DNA of 64,000 bases from Margaritispora aquatica. Lineage: Eukaryota > Ascomycota > Leotiomycetes > Helotiales > Discinellaceae. Every line of letters starts with the position of its first letter. Position 1 is the stretch's first letter. The stretch spans positions 1,364,001 through 1,428,000 of the forward strand of contig VJWN01000007.1 of NCBI GenBank assembly GCA_007644065.1. Reading direction: 5' to 3'. Position numbers and translations under genes: made by a program. This document shows, piece after piece, positions 45,872 through 57,541 of this stretch. Below the pieces are notes generated by a model that searched no databases, was not told the DNA's origin, and worked only from the letters and a program-made list of their open reading frames with translations.

Positions 45872-47691
45872 TCATGGTCGTTTGCTGAAGGTCAATGGAC
45901 AATCATCCTAGAAGCTGATTAGTTACATGCCTTACATTTCGCTTAGATGGTACGTACTTTTGGGAAAATAGTTGCAAATACTTTGATCTCTTCAGAGATC
46001 GGTGTAGGATGGTGAACCCAGTCAAGATACATAGAGGCCTTTCCGATCATCAAAGCCAGATTCATTTGAGCATAGACTTGTCCAAGGCAGTAATGAGGAC
46101 CAGTTCCGAAGACCAGGAAGTTCTTGGCACCCTTCACCTCAGCATCACCCGTAACATATCGGTCTGGATCATACACATCTGGGTTCTCATAGACTTCCGG
46201 GTCGCGCAAAGAAGGATAGGTGGTGGGGATAATCATAGCGCCTGAGAATTGGTTAGCGATACCCCCAGGGGAAAAAAAAGTGGTTTATCTATACCTTTGG
46301 GAACAGTGTAGGTTGGAGTGATAGGGAATGCCTTCTTTGCAACATATGGAACCATCAATACTGGGGGACGGTATCGGAGCAATTCCTTGACAGCACCACG
46401 GGTGTACACCATTTGGTCCATCATATCCATAGTGGCACGCATAGACTTGTCGCCATTCCTGACCGCCAGATTCTCAGCGCGAATCTTATCCAAACAATCC
46501 GGTCGTTGAGCCATAATCTGAAATAACCATGTCGCAGCACTGCTGGTAGCGTCCTGGGAAGCGAACAAGAAGGTGAAGACAGTTTGGGAGATTTCATAGT
46601 CGGTGAAGTCGCGCAGGAGCGGAGATGGCTTCTCAATGCCTTCCATTGACATTCCAGAGGCAAGTTGCTCGCGGTACTTGGCAGAGTCCAGTTGCGATTT
46701 GACCCATCCATCCATGATACATGAAATTTCACCGCCAGCAGCCATACGAACTTTACTCTTAGCTGCGCACTTGGCAAACTCATCCATGACCATCTCTGCA
46801 GCCTTGACTCCGTACCAGGTCTTTGTGAATGGGAAAATGATTGGGAAATTGACAAGCTCCAAAGCAGCGGTGATGTTGTAGTAGTCGTCTGCGATCTTCT
46901 TGATAGCCTCATCAGAAATGTAGTGACCAACGAAGGTACGGCAAGATACAGCGCACATGAGCTCGCGGAATTCAGCCATGAAGGGAATGGGTTTGTCGCC
47001 TGCCTCCTTGGTGACTCTCAGGAACCTCTCGAAGTAAATATCGTACACAGTATCCTGACCTGGAAGGTACATTTCGAGTGCTTGGCGAGTAAATAAACCA
47101 TTGAGACCTTTGCGGAAGTCGACATGAGCTTTGCCGTCGAGGAATACCCAGTTTGTCTTTCCCAACAATTTATGCGCAGCGTCGACGACACATGGCTTGA
47201 CAAATCCGGGTGAGTTGAAGACTTTCCGTGACATATCTCGAGTTGATGCGATCACAACAAATCTATCATTCTCATTAGCCCCTGACCAGCCGCTCTTTGT
47301 TGTGACAACCTTACTTGTGGAATACGGATACACAGCTCAACTCTCCACTGGCCCATTTTGCTTTGTATTCTTCGAATTTTGGATCAAGAGATTCCATAAA
47401 GGGGCCCATGAATGGGAGCTTGAACATTGGGCCAATAATCGAACCCTTTTGCATTAAATAACTACCTGCAGATATGTTAGCAAAGCCGTTCGCAGGTACT
47501 TGAGACCTCTACGGATCCAGGAACCTCTTACATTGATCGTATGCAACGGCGCAAATAAACAATGTAAACAAGAGAGTCCATGGACTCAATCCTCCTAGAG
47601 TTCCAATTATGCCGTTGATTTGAGTGTTGCCGACAACCTGCGCATAGCTTGCATCTGCCACGGGCGATGCGAAGCTGGAGTTTTGTGCCAT
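45872..47691 (-). CDS. ERG5: Sterol C-22 desaturase, cytochrome P450 CYP61
   Basis: Five minus-strand exons, 47691-47532, 47465-47315, 47262-46295, 46241-45958 and 45907-45872, give 532 residues. A membrane anchor lies near residues 33-52 ([19 protein letters not shown]). [20 protein letters not shown] is the proline-rich hinge. [20 protein letters not shown] then [18 protein letters not shown] is the CYP61 signature and separates it from CYP51. The I-helix reads [15 protein letters not shown], the K-helix KELLRYRPP (ExxR), and the haem loop [13 protein letters not shown] puts the ligand near Cys478. The enzyme introduces the C22-C23 double bond late in ergosterol synthesis in the ER. The last exon adds only [11 protein letters not shown] and is easily missed by gene finders. 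Confidence 0.96.
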
Positions 47692-48057
47692 GACGATGTT
47701 ATGTTGATTGAGCTCTCTCGATTAGGGGTCCTATCAGAGATGCCGCTGTCGTACCAAGGTATCTTTGGATCTCCCAATGCGACCGGCGATTAAACAGACA
47801 CACCCAAGAAGGAAGATATGCAAAGGAAAACAGATGGATACGAGGAGACCCGTCACCAGAGAAGATCAAAAGAATGCGGAGGGGTGAAGAAGGGTGAGGA
47901 TGAAGACGAAGACGTTTTCGAGATTGGGAAATTATTCAATGTCGCTGTCTCGAACTCGCTAAGACGTTTTGGTAGGGGGGTTGACGGGCTCACCGGCTCT
48001 CATTTGCCCATTCGATTTCGATCCACTATAACTGGGCTCGAGATGGTCGGTGTTAGT

Positions 48058-48090
48058 GTCAGTGGTCAGTGGTCAGTGGTCGGTGGTCGG
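48058..48090 (+). repeat. Short tandem repeat of GTCAGTG/GTCGGTG
   Basis: Four to five imperfect 7-base units in the ERG5 upstream region. Confidence 0.7.
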
Positions 48091-49874
48091 TAATGCTTGC
48101 AGGATAGAAATGGTCGAGTTTTCTCACTAGAACGTCAACCAAACGTCAGTGTGCAATAATTCCACGCGTAAACATCGGATGCTTCAAGATACGATAACTC
48201 GTAAATGGTCTGACAACTCCTGAATCGACACCTGACGTGACAATTGAAAAGAGGGGAGGGGAGGGGGGAATTTGAAGTTATATTGTCAATTATCAATCTC
48301 TCAAACTATTGGCCACCTCGATGCAGATTGATATCCGATTGCCCCTGGCGCCACCTCTGGACCTCTTCTTGGTGGTGGGGAGGGGAGCTTCTCCGTAATA
48401 TCCGTACATCGTGGTCGTGGTCGTGGTCGTGTTCGTATTCTCTCCCTCCCCTTTAGATGCTTTGGTGCTGTGCTCATACAAATCAGTTCTCCCTTCTCCC
48501 TTCAACACTCCTTTGTCCAAAGTTGGATGTTTTGGTACAGCGTAGTCGTATATCAACTCGCTACCATTGTCACCTCAACAAAAAGCCAGCCATGTTGTGC
48601 ATCTCCTGTCCCGTCTGATCCATCACACCGCTTGGGTGTTACATATTGCTATTGATTGGTTCTTCGAGTGCCCCAACTACGGTTAAATGTTTTGAGAGAA
48701 TGGTTGATTGGCGCAAGAGAATCGGGATGTTGTATGCCGGGAAACTGAAGCTGCAAGTACAAAGGTATGTACCAGTTACTGGGAAAGGTCGGTATTACTG
48801 AGTAGCCATAAGGGAGTATTACTCGACCAATGATCATATCTTGTGTCACATATGTTTGAGAATCATTTCCAGTGGAACGAAACTCGATATTTGCGTCTCG
48901 CTATCTAGTAGTGGGGAGATAGCTTGCTGGTTGTACATGGACAGAAGCAATTGTATCAAGTGTCCCAGAGTTTTATTTTCTTGATCGGATGAATGTCGCC
49001 GAAGACATGCGACTGTCAACATTTGTCAATCCTCAATTTATGAGATAAATGATTTGAGTTTTCCTCTGTCTTGAGTATTTGCTCATTAGATTTTGATGGG
49101 TTTTACGAATGACAAGCATCAATTGAGGAAGTATAGGTATCTCTATACACAAATTTAGTTGTGTTACTGATGCTAGAGGTGAAGGCGAACAGCAAATTGT
49201 GCTTTGCCCAAGCTTGCAACCAACATATTCGTCGTTAAAGAAACATGCAACACGCTGCATCTTGAATTTGTTTTAGTTATCTGCTCAAAAGCAGAGGCAC
49301 CAATATACTCTATCACAAACCTCTCATTTGGTATGGTTCTACTTTGTAATGACGTGGTCCATGAGCTAGATTTGACTTCGAGATACGTGAAAAGTATAGG
49401 ACATCAGGAGGTAGACAACCATTCTAAGCTATCAACTCAGAAGATTGATGGCATCGTCAATGGTTACTTCGAGTCTCGACGGGAGTGTTCACTATCTCAA
49501 ACGAGAACGTAGTTAGCCAGCTAACGATAGGTTACATTCACCTTTTTTCGAATTGAGTATGGCCAGATCCCGGAAAGCATACTCTAATAAAACCCATGTC
49601 CCTGAGCGCTTTCGATAAAAACTTTCGACAACAGAGAGAGAGAGGGAGTCGCTTTTATATTTAGCTAATGTCTATTTGAAATGCATCATATATCATGACT
49701 TCTTTCTGTTTTAAAGTATTGAAAATCAATCTAAGCGAGAAAAACCAAACCCTCGATGATCTAGAAGTAAACCCACCCCATCCTCATCGTGGATTCCGCA
49801 ACCATCGAGTGCATCACGTGATCAGAAGCTATTCATAATCCAAACCTTGCGCATCCCATCCAACAACCAACGAC

Positions 49875-49948
49875 GATCGCTTAGCTCAGTTGGTTAGAGC
49901 GTGGTGCTAATAACGCCAAGGTCGCGAGTTCGACCCTCGTAGTGATCA
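49875..49948 (+). tRNA. tRNA-Ile (anticodon AAU)
   Basis: A 74-base cloverleaf without intron. The acceptor GATCGCT pairs with AGTGATC (one G-U), with discriminator A. The D arm is GCTC-AGTTGGTTA-GAGC, an A-box match. The anticodon stem TGGTG/CGCCA encloses CTAATAA, giving anticodon AAT (read as inosine-AU). The T arm is GCGAG-TTCGACC-CTCGT, a B-box match. Confidence 0.96.
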
Positions 49949-49959
49949 TTGCAACTATA

Positions 49960-49966
49960 TTTTTTT
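49960..49966 (+). terminator. RNA polymerase III terminator of tRNA-Ile
   Basis: Seven consecutive T beginning 12 bases after the tRNA end, followed by a second run of five. Confidence 0.8.
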
Positions 49967-50840
49967 GCATTTTTGTCCTCTTTACTTACAACGACGATTG
50001 TATTTGCTTCTAGCTTAGGTTGGTTTTTCTCTGGCAAGCTAATCTTTTTTTTGGCTGAATGGAAAATAGGTAAGGTAGCTTTGTGCGCTTGATCATGAAT
50101 AAGTCAGTGGTGAACAAGTTGGTAAAAGCGGAGGGAGGGGAGGTACTTGTCCAGCACGGCATACAAACAAGATCTGGAGAAAACATAAGAGAGATTGGGA
50201 ATTCGTCTCCTGAGTTGAGACTCTTGTACGTAGTGAGGAACGACGTGGATTGAATGGTGGTTGATTGGCGATAAACTAGCGAACACAGGGAAGAAAAGGC
50301 ACCGCGCCACTAGAACATCCCAGCTTCCACCGTTGCTAGAAGAGGAGATATCAGTAGTCCAGCGATGGATCGTTCAATATCTCGTTCATCTTATATACGC
50401 AATGCCTCTCGTCTTTACGTCATACAGTTCTTTGAATTAACGTCGAGCATTAAGCAACATCCGTTCACATTTTAAGATACGACACGACTGTAGCACTTTA
50501 AAAGGTGGTCATGCAGGACAATGGCTCAAGTTTTTTGATATTCTTTTGCTGGCTTAGGATACATATTATGTGAAGTCCAGCTCCTTCTGGATACTTTTAC
50601 ACCGGCAGTAATGTAATAACGCCTGTTCCATACCTCATATTCCCATTTCCGTTCAACCCAAGCCCATCCGAAAGCCAATACCGATACCCATCCTTCCATA
50701 CTCCTGTAACCATATGATGACACGTAATCCAGACTAATCATATTCTAAGATGTTGCTCCTCTGTCGCGCAATTTGCTCTCAAATCATAAGATACCACCCC
50801 CAACCGACTGGATTCTATTATTTCGTTGCACTCTCACCTC

Positions 50841-51365
50841 TCAGTCCTCAACAGCCGACTCTTCGATCTCCACCGCACTATCTCTCCTATTTTCCTTTCC
50901 CTCCACACCGCCATCCTCATGACCATGCTTCCGACTCCGGCTATGAGTCCTCTGCCTCCGTCTCGGCTTGACAGTCTCATCTCTCCCCTCCCCAGCAGCT
51001 CCATTCCCGACCCCTCTCGTGCGGCTGCGACTCAGACTCTGGCTCCTCTTCTTCTCAGACACAAATACAAACTCCTTCTTCGCATACTTCCTCCCAGGGC
51101 TCCTCCTGTTTCCATTTCTCGGACTTGGATCTCTGATCCTCTCAAACTCATCACTGAGTGTGAAGCTCGCCGATCGCCGCCTCACGCGTCCTCGTTGCGT
51201 CGTCGATCCATTGGAGGTCAGATGAGGTGGTGGTGAATTGTTTGAAGAGCGACGACGCTTGCGGCCTCGTTGGACCTCATCATCTGGAACTTCGAGATGT
51301 GAATGCGGAGGTGTCACTTGTTTGACAGGCGAGGATGAGGCTGACGGGGGTGCCATATCAGCCAT
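50841..51365 (-). CDS. Arg/Ser-rich low-complexity protein
   Basis: A minus-strand frame ending at 50841. I place the start at the ATG at 51365 (MADMAPPSASSSPVKQ), giving 174 residues. The frame stays open to another ATG at 51557, which would add 64 residues of leader-like composition. The protein is basic and low complexity: RGRKRRRSSNN, GRVRRRSASFTLSDEFERI, KRSQSLSRSRTRG and KPRRRQRTHSRSRKHG look like nuclear localisation and RS-type segments. It ends with the acidic RDSAVEIEESAVED. The central SDEFERIRDPSPRNGNRRSP is the most ordered-looking part. RS-like composition suggests nuclear RNA-linked work, but no RRM or zinc finger is present and I do not recognise the family. Confidence 0.6.
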   Translation of the reverse strand: MADMAPPSASSSPVKQVTPPHSHLEVPDDEVQRGRKRRRSSNNSPPPHLTSNGSTTQRGRVRRRSASFTLSDEFERIRDPSPRNGNRRSPGRKYAKKEFVFVSEKKRSQSLSRSRTRGVGNGAAGEGRDETVKPRRRQRTHSRSRKHGHEDGGVEGKENRRDSAVEIEESAVED

Positions 51366-51557
51366 GACGTGATGAATTGTAGGTATTGTTTCTAGAGAAA
51401 TTGTGCTGTGTGAATGATTGATGAGCTTCAACTCTAAGCTGTTCGAGTAAAGTATTTGATCTGTTGAGTGTTGGGAATAAGATGAGGCTCTGTTCGGTGA
51501 GTCAAAAGTGGTTGCCTCGAAGCTAGTCGTCGTCTGAGACTGGATTAGCAATGCCAT

Positions 51558-52453
51558 CCCTTTTATGAAAACGCCAAGTTGACAAGATGACAGATAGTGT
51601 TTAGATGGGAGGAAAGGTAAACCTCGCAGGACAGAATTGAACAGATCTTATACCTCTTTTTTTTTCAAGGAGTTCAAGGAGTTCAAGGAGTAAGGGATGA
51701 GCAATTGAGAGACAATTGGCGCACAATCTGGGAGCTTGATTCGGACGACCAGGGCAACTTTGACCTTTCGGTGCTGGTAGTGATGATCACGAGGCCTGAG
51801 GGAAATTCAAAGTAATCAAAGTAGAAAGAGCGGATGACCCGAATTTAAATGGGGAACTTGGGGAGAATTGTCTTTCAATTCCATGGAGGATCAAATAGAA
51901 AGACGCAGAGAAAGGAGGAGAAAGGAGGAGAAAGGAAGAGGCGTGTTCGAGTCTTGCTGCTCGATAATGTCAAGCAAACAACGACGTTGAGATGCGGGGG
52001 AGGCTGTAGCTGTAGCTGTAGCTGTAGGTAGGTCAAGGAAGGGCACACGATCAACGGAAATCAACGGAAATGTACAATTGAAATCTCATCTCCAGTCCTT
52101 CTCAACCTCTTTGATGTTTCTCCAGCAAACAATTCTTCTCATTATAAAATGTGTGAATTGTATTCTGTCCTCTGTCCTCTATCCTCTATTCTCTGTCCTC
52201 TCCCGCAACTCCCCGAGGGATCTTGGAGTGGCAGATGATCGACAGGTGCTGGATGGAGGTTGTGGGTTGATGTTGACAGGGCGGACGAGGGGGGTTTTTT
52301 TTTTGTCTCGCAGCCTTGACCACCTTGCAGGACACAAGGCTTGGAAATATTTGGAGCTTCAAGCACCACCAAACCACCGAGTAGAGAGACCAAAGGTAGC
52401 ATACAGTCACAGCATCAATTGAGCACCAGCACACACCAATTGAACACTTCAAA
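51558..52453. other. Divergent region before AIM41 with simple repeats
   Basis: The region has several purine or pyrimidine tandem stretches: GGAGAAA units near 51908-51935, a GTAGCT repeat at 52004-52027, and TCTGTCC/TCTATCC units around 52160-52202. It probably carries the promoters of the Arg/Ser-rich gene and AIM41. No further gene is supported. Confidence 0.5.
52160..52202 (+). repeat. 7-base tandem repeat TCTGTCC/TCTATCC
   Basis: About six imperfect 7-base units, pyrimidine-rich, 250 bp upstream of the AIM41 start. Confidence 0.75.
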
Positions 52454-53108
52454 ATGCTCGCAAGACCTACCATGCGCGCCTCGCGGCTTTGTGTGCGCTG
52501 TTACGCAACAGGAACCAGCACCACACCTCCTATGCTCCTAAAGATTCGGTGAGTTCCAGATCCCCCAGAGAACCACCAACTTTACCCACCACACCACACT
52601 ACACTACACTACAGCATACATACCAGACTAAACACTAACCTTCCCTCGTAGAAAGGATCTCAAGACAGCAATGCAGCAAAAAGACACCACCCGCCTCGCC
52701 GTCCTCCGCGCCCTCCTCTCGCAAACACTCAACGCCTCCAAGACCTCCTCGCCCATCAACACAGACATGCAAGTGCTCTCGCTGCTGCGCAAGAACGCCG
52801 CGGCTTCCAAGTCTGCCTCTGAGGAGTTTGCGGCAGCGGGGCGACAGGACCTTGCGGATAAGGAGAATGCTCAGATCAGCATTATGGAGGAGTACTCGGC
52901 GAGCGTGCAGTTTGTGGGGCCGAAGGAGATAAATGAGGTGGTGAGGAACGTGGTGTGTGATATGAGGGCAAACTACGACGAGATGAACATGGGAACAGTA
53001 ATGAAGAGAGTCTTCGCTAGTGAGGCTGATGGTGGCTTTGGTGAGAAGCCTGTAGAGAAAGGAGAAGTTGCCAAAGTGGTAAAGGCTATGTTAGAAGAGG
53101 AGGGTTAA
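52454..53108 (+). CDS. AIM41: Mitochondrial YqeY-domain protein Aim41
   Basis: Two exons, 52454-52548 and 52652-53108, give 183 residues. The N-terminus MLARPTMRASRLCVRCYATG is a mitochondrial presequence with an R-x-Y-A processing look. The YqeY/GatB-like domain starts IRKDLKTAMQQKDTTRLAVL across the intron, continues KSASEEFAAAGRQDLADKE and closes GTVMKRVFASEADGG and KGEVAKVVKAMLEEEG. The domain is shared with the tail of GatB and with bacterial YqeY, where it relates to tRNA-dependent amidation. Yeast Aim41 is a mitochondrial protein of unknown biochemical role whose loss affects mitochondrial inheritance. Codon use and GC content in the first half of exon 2 are higher than the flanks, but there is no other sign of transfer. 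Confidence 0.92.
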
Positions 53109-53611
53109 TACGTGGGCAAGGATATGTATACATAGAGAGTGTAAGATCAAGATTGTATCATATAGCATGGCTGGCGTTGGCAGGAAGGAAAAGCTCCCCT
53201 TACATAGGTTATAGTACAGTAGTCGACGCTCAACTCAGAGCTAGCAATAGATCGTTTAGACTCGAGCGCTTGACATGCACTTATTCATTGGTCACGTCAC
53301 ATTTTCATTTTACAGAATGCAATGTATTTTTTTTTTGTTGAATTTTTTGATTCTATGCAGCTACAAACGATCCATAGTAGCTGCATTACGCCAGATAAGC
53401 AAAAGGAAGGGAGGAGAAGCATCGGGAAACTATCTATGTCCAGCTTGCTTTTTATGCCCAAGTCGACCGCCAAGCTCATCAAATCGTTGCTGACACTGAG
53501 CCATCTCATAATGTTCGTGACCTGGCTTGAAGCCACTGATAATCTTTTGTTGACCTGAGAATGCTTGACACAGTGAGCCGGAGGAAATCTATCGACCTTG
53601 ATAGTCTACAT
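53109..53611. other. Convergent intergenic region AIM41 / eEF2
   Basis: A 0.5 kb region holding both 3' UTRs. It includes a T-run of ten near 53328. No gene. Confidence 0.5.
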
Positions 53612-56411
53612 CTACAGCTTGTCATAGTACTAAAAAATATGTCAGTCAATTGCCGTTTGCATAGTCAACAGAGCCAAACTTACGTTCTCAACACCTGGAA
53701 CATCAACCTTGATACCCTTGCGCTTACGCATCTCCGTAACGATAGTACCGACCTTGGAAGTAGGATCAAGAGGAGATCCACCTGGGAGAAGTTGCCAATG
53801 ATCAAAGACGAGTTGAGGGAAAGCTTGACCGGAGGTGTGGGAACGGAGATCGGCGTTGAAACCGAAGGATTCCACGACGGGAAGGTAAGCCTTGATGGTG
53901 AAAAGAGGTGTTCCTGGACGTTGCTCCTCACCGAAGACGTGACCACGTCTGCGGGTAAGAACACCATAAACACCACCCATAGCACTCTCAGGAACTTGAA
54001 TCTCGACCAAGAAGACAGGCTCGAGGAGACCTGGCTCGGCAAGAAGAGCAGCAGCGTAAAGGACACGGCGAGCAGTTGGAATGAGTTGTCCACCACCACG
54101 ATGAATGGCATCAGCGTGAAGAGTAACATCCATGATGTTGAATCTGCAAGAACGCATGGGCTCTTCAGCGACTGGTCCTTCACGGGAAGCCCACTGGAAA
54201 CCGGAGACAACGGAATCCTTGATTTCGTTAAGATACTGGACAGCCTTGGTCTGGTCAACCAACAAGTTGGCACCGTTGGTATCTGGACCGAAACACCAAA
54301 TCTTACGAGCATCAGTGACATCCCATCCAAAGTCATCAGCCAAAACACGGGCACGGAGCTTGAAATCATCACGGGGAGAGATGCGACCGGCCTCAATCTC
54401 CTTCGACACTTCCTCGTCAAGGGGCTCTGCAATCATGTACAGACGGTTGTGCTTGTTGGGAGACTTTGAGAGAGCAGTCATGCTGGACTTGCCAGTGACA
54501 GTCTCACGGTAGGTAACGACGGGATCGGAGATACGGAGGGGAACACCAGCGTGGTCTTCCTCGAGATCCTTCAAGCAAATCTCCAAGTGCAACTCACCAG
54601 CACCGGCAACGACGTGCTCACCGGACTCGGAGATTGAGGTCAACACACAAGGATCAGACTTGGACAGACGCTTAAGACCTTCGACGAGCTTGGGCAAATC
54701 CTGGGCGTTCTTGACCTCAACAGTACGCTGGACGACTGGGGAGACGGAGAACTTCATGACCTTCAAGTTGTGGGCGGTGTCACTGGTGGTGAGAGTACCA
54801 GACTTCAACAAGAACTGATCAATACCGACCAAACCAAGAATGTTTCCGGCTGGGACATCATCAATAGGGTCAACCTTTCCACCCATCATGAGGACGGTAC
54901 GCTGGATAGCCTTGATGAACAAATCGTCCTTCTTTCCGGGGGTATAGTTAGGACCCTGGATGCGGACCTTGAGACCGGATCGAACGGTACCGGCGAAAAC
55001 ACGACCGAAGGCGTAGAAACGACCCTTATCGGATGTTGGCACCATCTTGGAGACGTACAACATGAGAGGAGCCTTAGGATCACAGTCTCGGATACCAATG
55101 CAGGCCTCATCATCTGGAGGACCCTCATAAAGAGTCTCCGCACGATACTTCTGGGCAGTAACTGGGGATGGCAAGTGAAGAATCATCATCTCCATAAGCG
55201 CATCGGCAGCGGGAAGGAAAGTACGCATAACAACCTTGAGAAGTTGCTTGCCCTCCTTCTCCTTGTCATCAGCAGAAAGCTTGATGCTAAGCTTCTCCAA
55301 GAGAGTTGGAATCTCATCCTTCTTGAAGTTCATAACAGCAGCGAAGATTCTGAAGATAGGATCCAAAATGAACTGGTTGAAGGCACGCTCCAATTCCTTG
55401 CCCTCGTGGGTACCCTTGGTAGTCCACTTCTTGGTCTTTGGGTTGAAGTAGTTGTCACCCTGAATAATTGTTAGCTGGGGTTTTTTTTATATTCCTTCAA
55501 TATTGTCAAAACATACCCAGAGACGCTCCATCATCTTGTTACGGTCAACACCAAATTTCTTGGCATATCGCATGGCGAATTGTCTGATGGTGAAAGCCCA
55601 ACCATGCAGACCGGAACCGAAAGCGACAGTTCCCTTGTATGGGTAAACTTGGACATCTCCAAGAGTCTTGTCGAAGTAGGTGGAGATAACGACGTTAACG
55701 GACTCAATGGTTCTCGAGAAGGATTGGTAAAGATCCTCCTTGGAAACCTGCAATTCGAGGAGAGCACGATCGACCTTGTTGATGATAACAACTGGCTTAA
55801 TACGCTCACCAAGAGCTTGACGGAGCACAGTCTCGGTTTGCACACACACACCTTCAATGGTATCGACGACAACGAGGGCACCATCGGTGACACGGAGAGC
55901 AGCAGTGACTTCAGAAGAGAAATCGACGTGACCAGGCGAATCGATCAAATTGATCAAGAAATCGGAACCATCAACCTTTTGGCCGACGATATCCTTAAGA
56001 TCCTCCTCATTGGGAAGGTTTCCGTACAGAGAAATGGCGGTCGACTTGATTGTGATACCACGCTCCTGTTCATCTGCGCGAGTATCGGTGGCACGCTGAT
56101 CACCGGCCTTTGCTGCGGAGATGATACCAGCCTTTGAGAGGAGGGAATCGGTGAGGGTTGACTTTCCGTGATCGACGTGGGCAATAACGGACATGTTACG
56201 GACGTTACATGCCTTGTCCATGAGGGCTCGAACCTCTTCGATGGTGAAGCTGTGTGGTGCACAATCGTCAGCATCGATAATTCTACTTCAAGTGCGAAAG
56301 CATCTTGTCTAACTACACAAATATCTCAAGCCCGTAGAGTACTTGGAAAGCTTGGAAAGAGATCTCTGATACTGCAACAGATCGAGAGAGAAAAATAACT
56401 TACTTGACCAT
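53612..56411 (-). CDS. EFT1: Translation elongation factor 2
   Basis: Four minus-strand exons, 56411-56404 (8 bp, ATGGTCAA), 56249-55517, 55459-53684 and 53629-53612 (18 bp, YYDKL then stop), give 844 residues, typical of eEF2. The G domain shows [15 protein letters not shown] (P-loop), [10 protein letters not shown] (switch I), [12 protein letters not shown] and [11 protein letters not shown]. Domain IV carries [19 protein letters not shown], whose histidine (about residue 701) is the diphthamide site. The C-terminus ends in the invariant YYDKL. eEF2 moves tRNAs and mRNA on the ribosome with GTP hydrolysis. Strong codon bias creates antisense frames of up to 302 codons that are not genes. 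The symbol follows yeast EFT1/EFT2. Confidence 0.97.
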
Positions 56412-57541
56412 GGCTGCGGTTTTGCGAAAAACTGCTGATAAATGTAGATGGGGTTAGATTTTTTTTGTCAATGGACAAATGTTGCAGAACTCCAACAGTG
56501 GAATGAAGGACCACTGGAGTATTAATATATCGAAATCTGCCGTGCGAGAAGCGGACAGTCACGATAGTGGTAGAGCTCGCGGACGAAAGTGTGAATTCTT
56601 TCGAGTTGGGGGAGAATTCGAGGTTGAAGAGGGGTTGGAAAAGATTGTTAGTGGGCTGCAATCGTTTCTAGGTTAGTGGGGTATCGTTGTTCACATGGGC
56701 TGCCCCATTTTTCACGTGCTCGCGGAAAATCGCAGTGGAGGGGTTAATACCCTAAAGCCGAATCCGAACCACTCACTCCTTCCGACTTTGCTTGCACTTC
56801 AGGTTTCGCCTTGGGGTTTCATTGACGCCGAGTGAGTCAACAGCGGAAGGGGGCAAAAGGTGAATTCACACTGCTTAGAAGTCACGATCTAGGGAGTTCT
56901 ATTTGAAAATTTCCCCTCAATTATCCAGTTATCAAAGCGGTAAGTACTCTTCTGCCGGCAACAATAAAACATATGTTGACGTTAGGTTCGTTCATGGTTT
57001 GGTGCCCGACAACGACATATCCTCTGACTGCAAAAGTGATTCATGCGGCGAATCAGCTTCTATGTGACATGGGTTGACAATGCATAATACAGTCGGGTTT
57101 GCAGGGGGCTGATTCGACAGCTTAGAAGCTATGACACTACTGTAGGTATGCTTCGAGACCGTCAAAATTGAATAGGCATGAAGAGAGAAATAGAGCTGGA
57201 TAGAACGTGGGAATGCCGCTTCAGAATGTACCCACGTATCATACACATTAGGAAATTATAGAAATAGAAGAACTAGGAGAAGGTGCTTTAAATGCCCGGA
57301 CTTGTGATACTTGTATATTTGTACATTAGCTCGATTTTGCCTTTTAACGAAGAGGAATTCAACCAGCCTCGTTTGTTCTATACTATGTACTCAAGGCTAA
57401 CATTCCCTCATTATATTCCCTCCCTGTTTTGATCCGTTGATACAGAAAACCACAAGACATGTCTCCCAGTACCACCTAACATAACCCATCCAGTAACTCC
57501 ATCGCTATGCTTATCCAGTTTACAAACCATTGAAAACACAA
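56412..57541. other. Intergenic region eEF2 / CSF1
   Basis: This holds the eEF2 promoter and leader (about 56412-56900) and the 3' UTR of CSF1. No gene or RNA is recognisable. Confidence 0.5.

Larger units (their letters stand above)
47692..50840. other. Gene-poor interval containing tRNA-Ile
   Basis: A 3.1 kb stretch from the ERG5 promoter to the Arg/Ser-rich gene. It contains a short GTCAGTG/GTCGGTG tandem repeat (48058-48090), the tRNA-Ile gene, a GA run near 49632-49648 and AT-rich DNA. Open frames up to 102 codons (for example 49204-49512) show no motif. The first few hundred bases before 47692 should carry the ERG5 promoter; I see no clear sterol-response element. Confidence 0.5.

Noticed and set aside
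53561..54469. 302-codon plus-strand frame opposite eEF2, with further ones at 54770-55474 and 55580-56137
   Set aside because: All are antisense shadows caused by eEF2 codon bias; the translations are low-complexity and unlike any protein.
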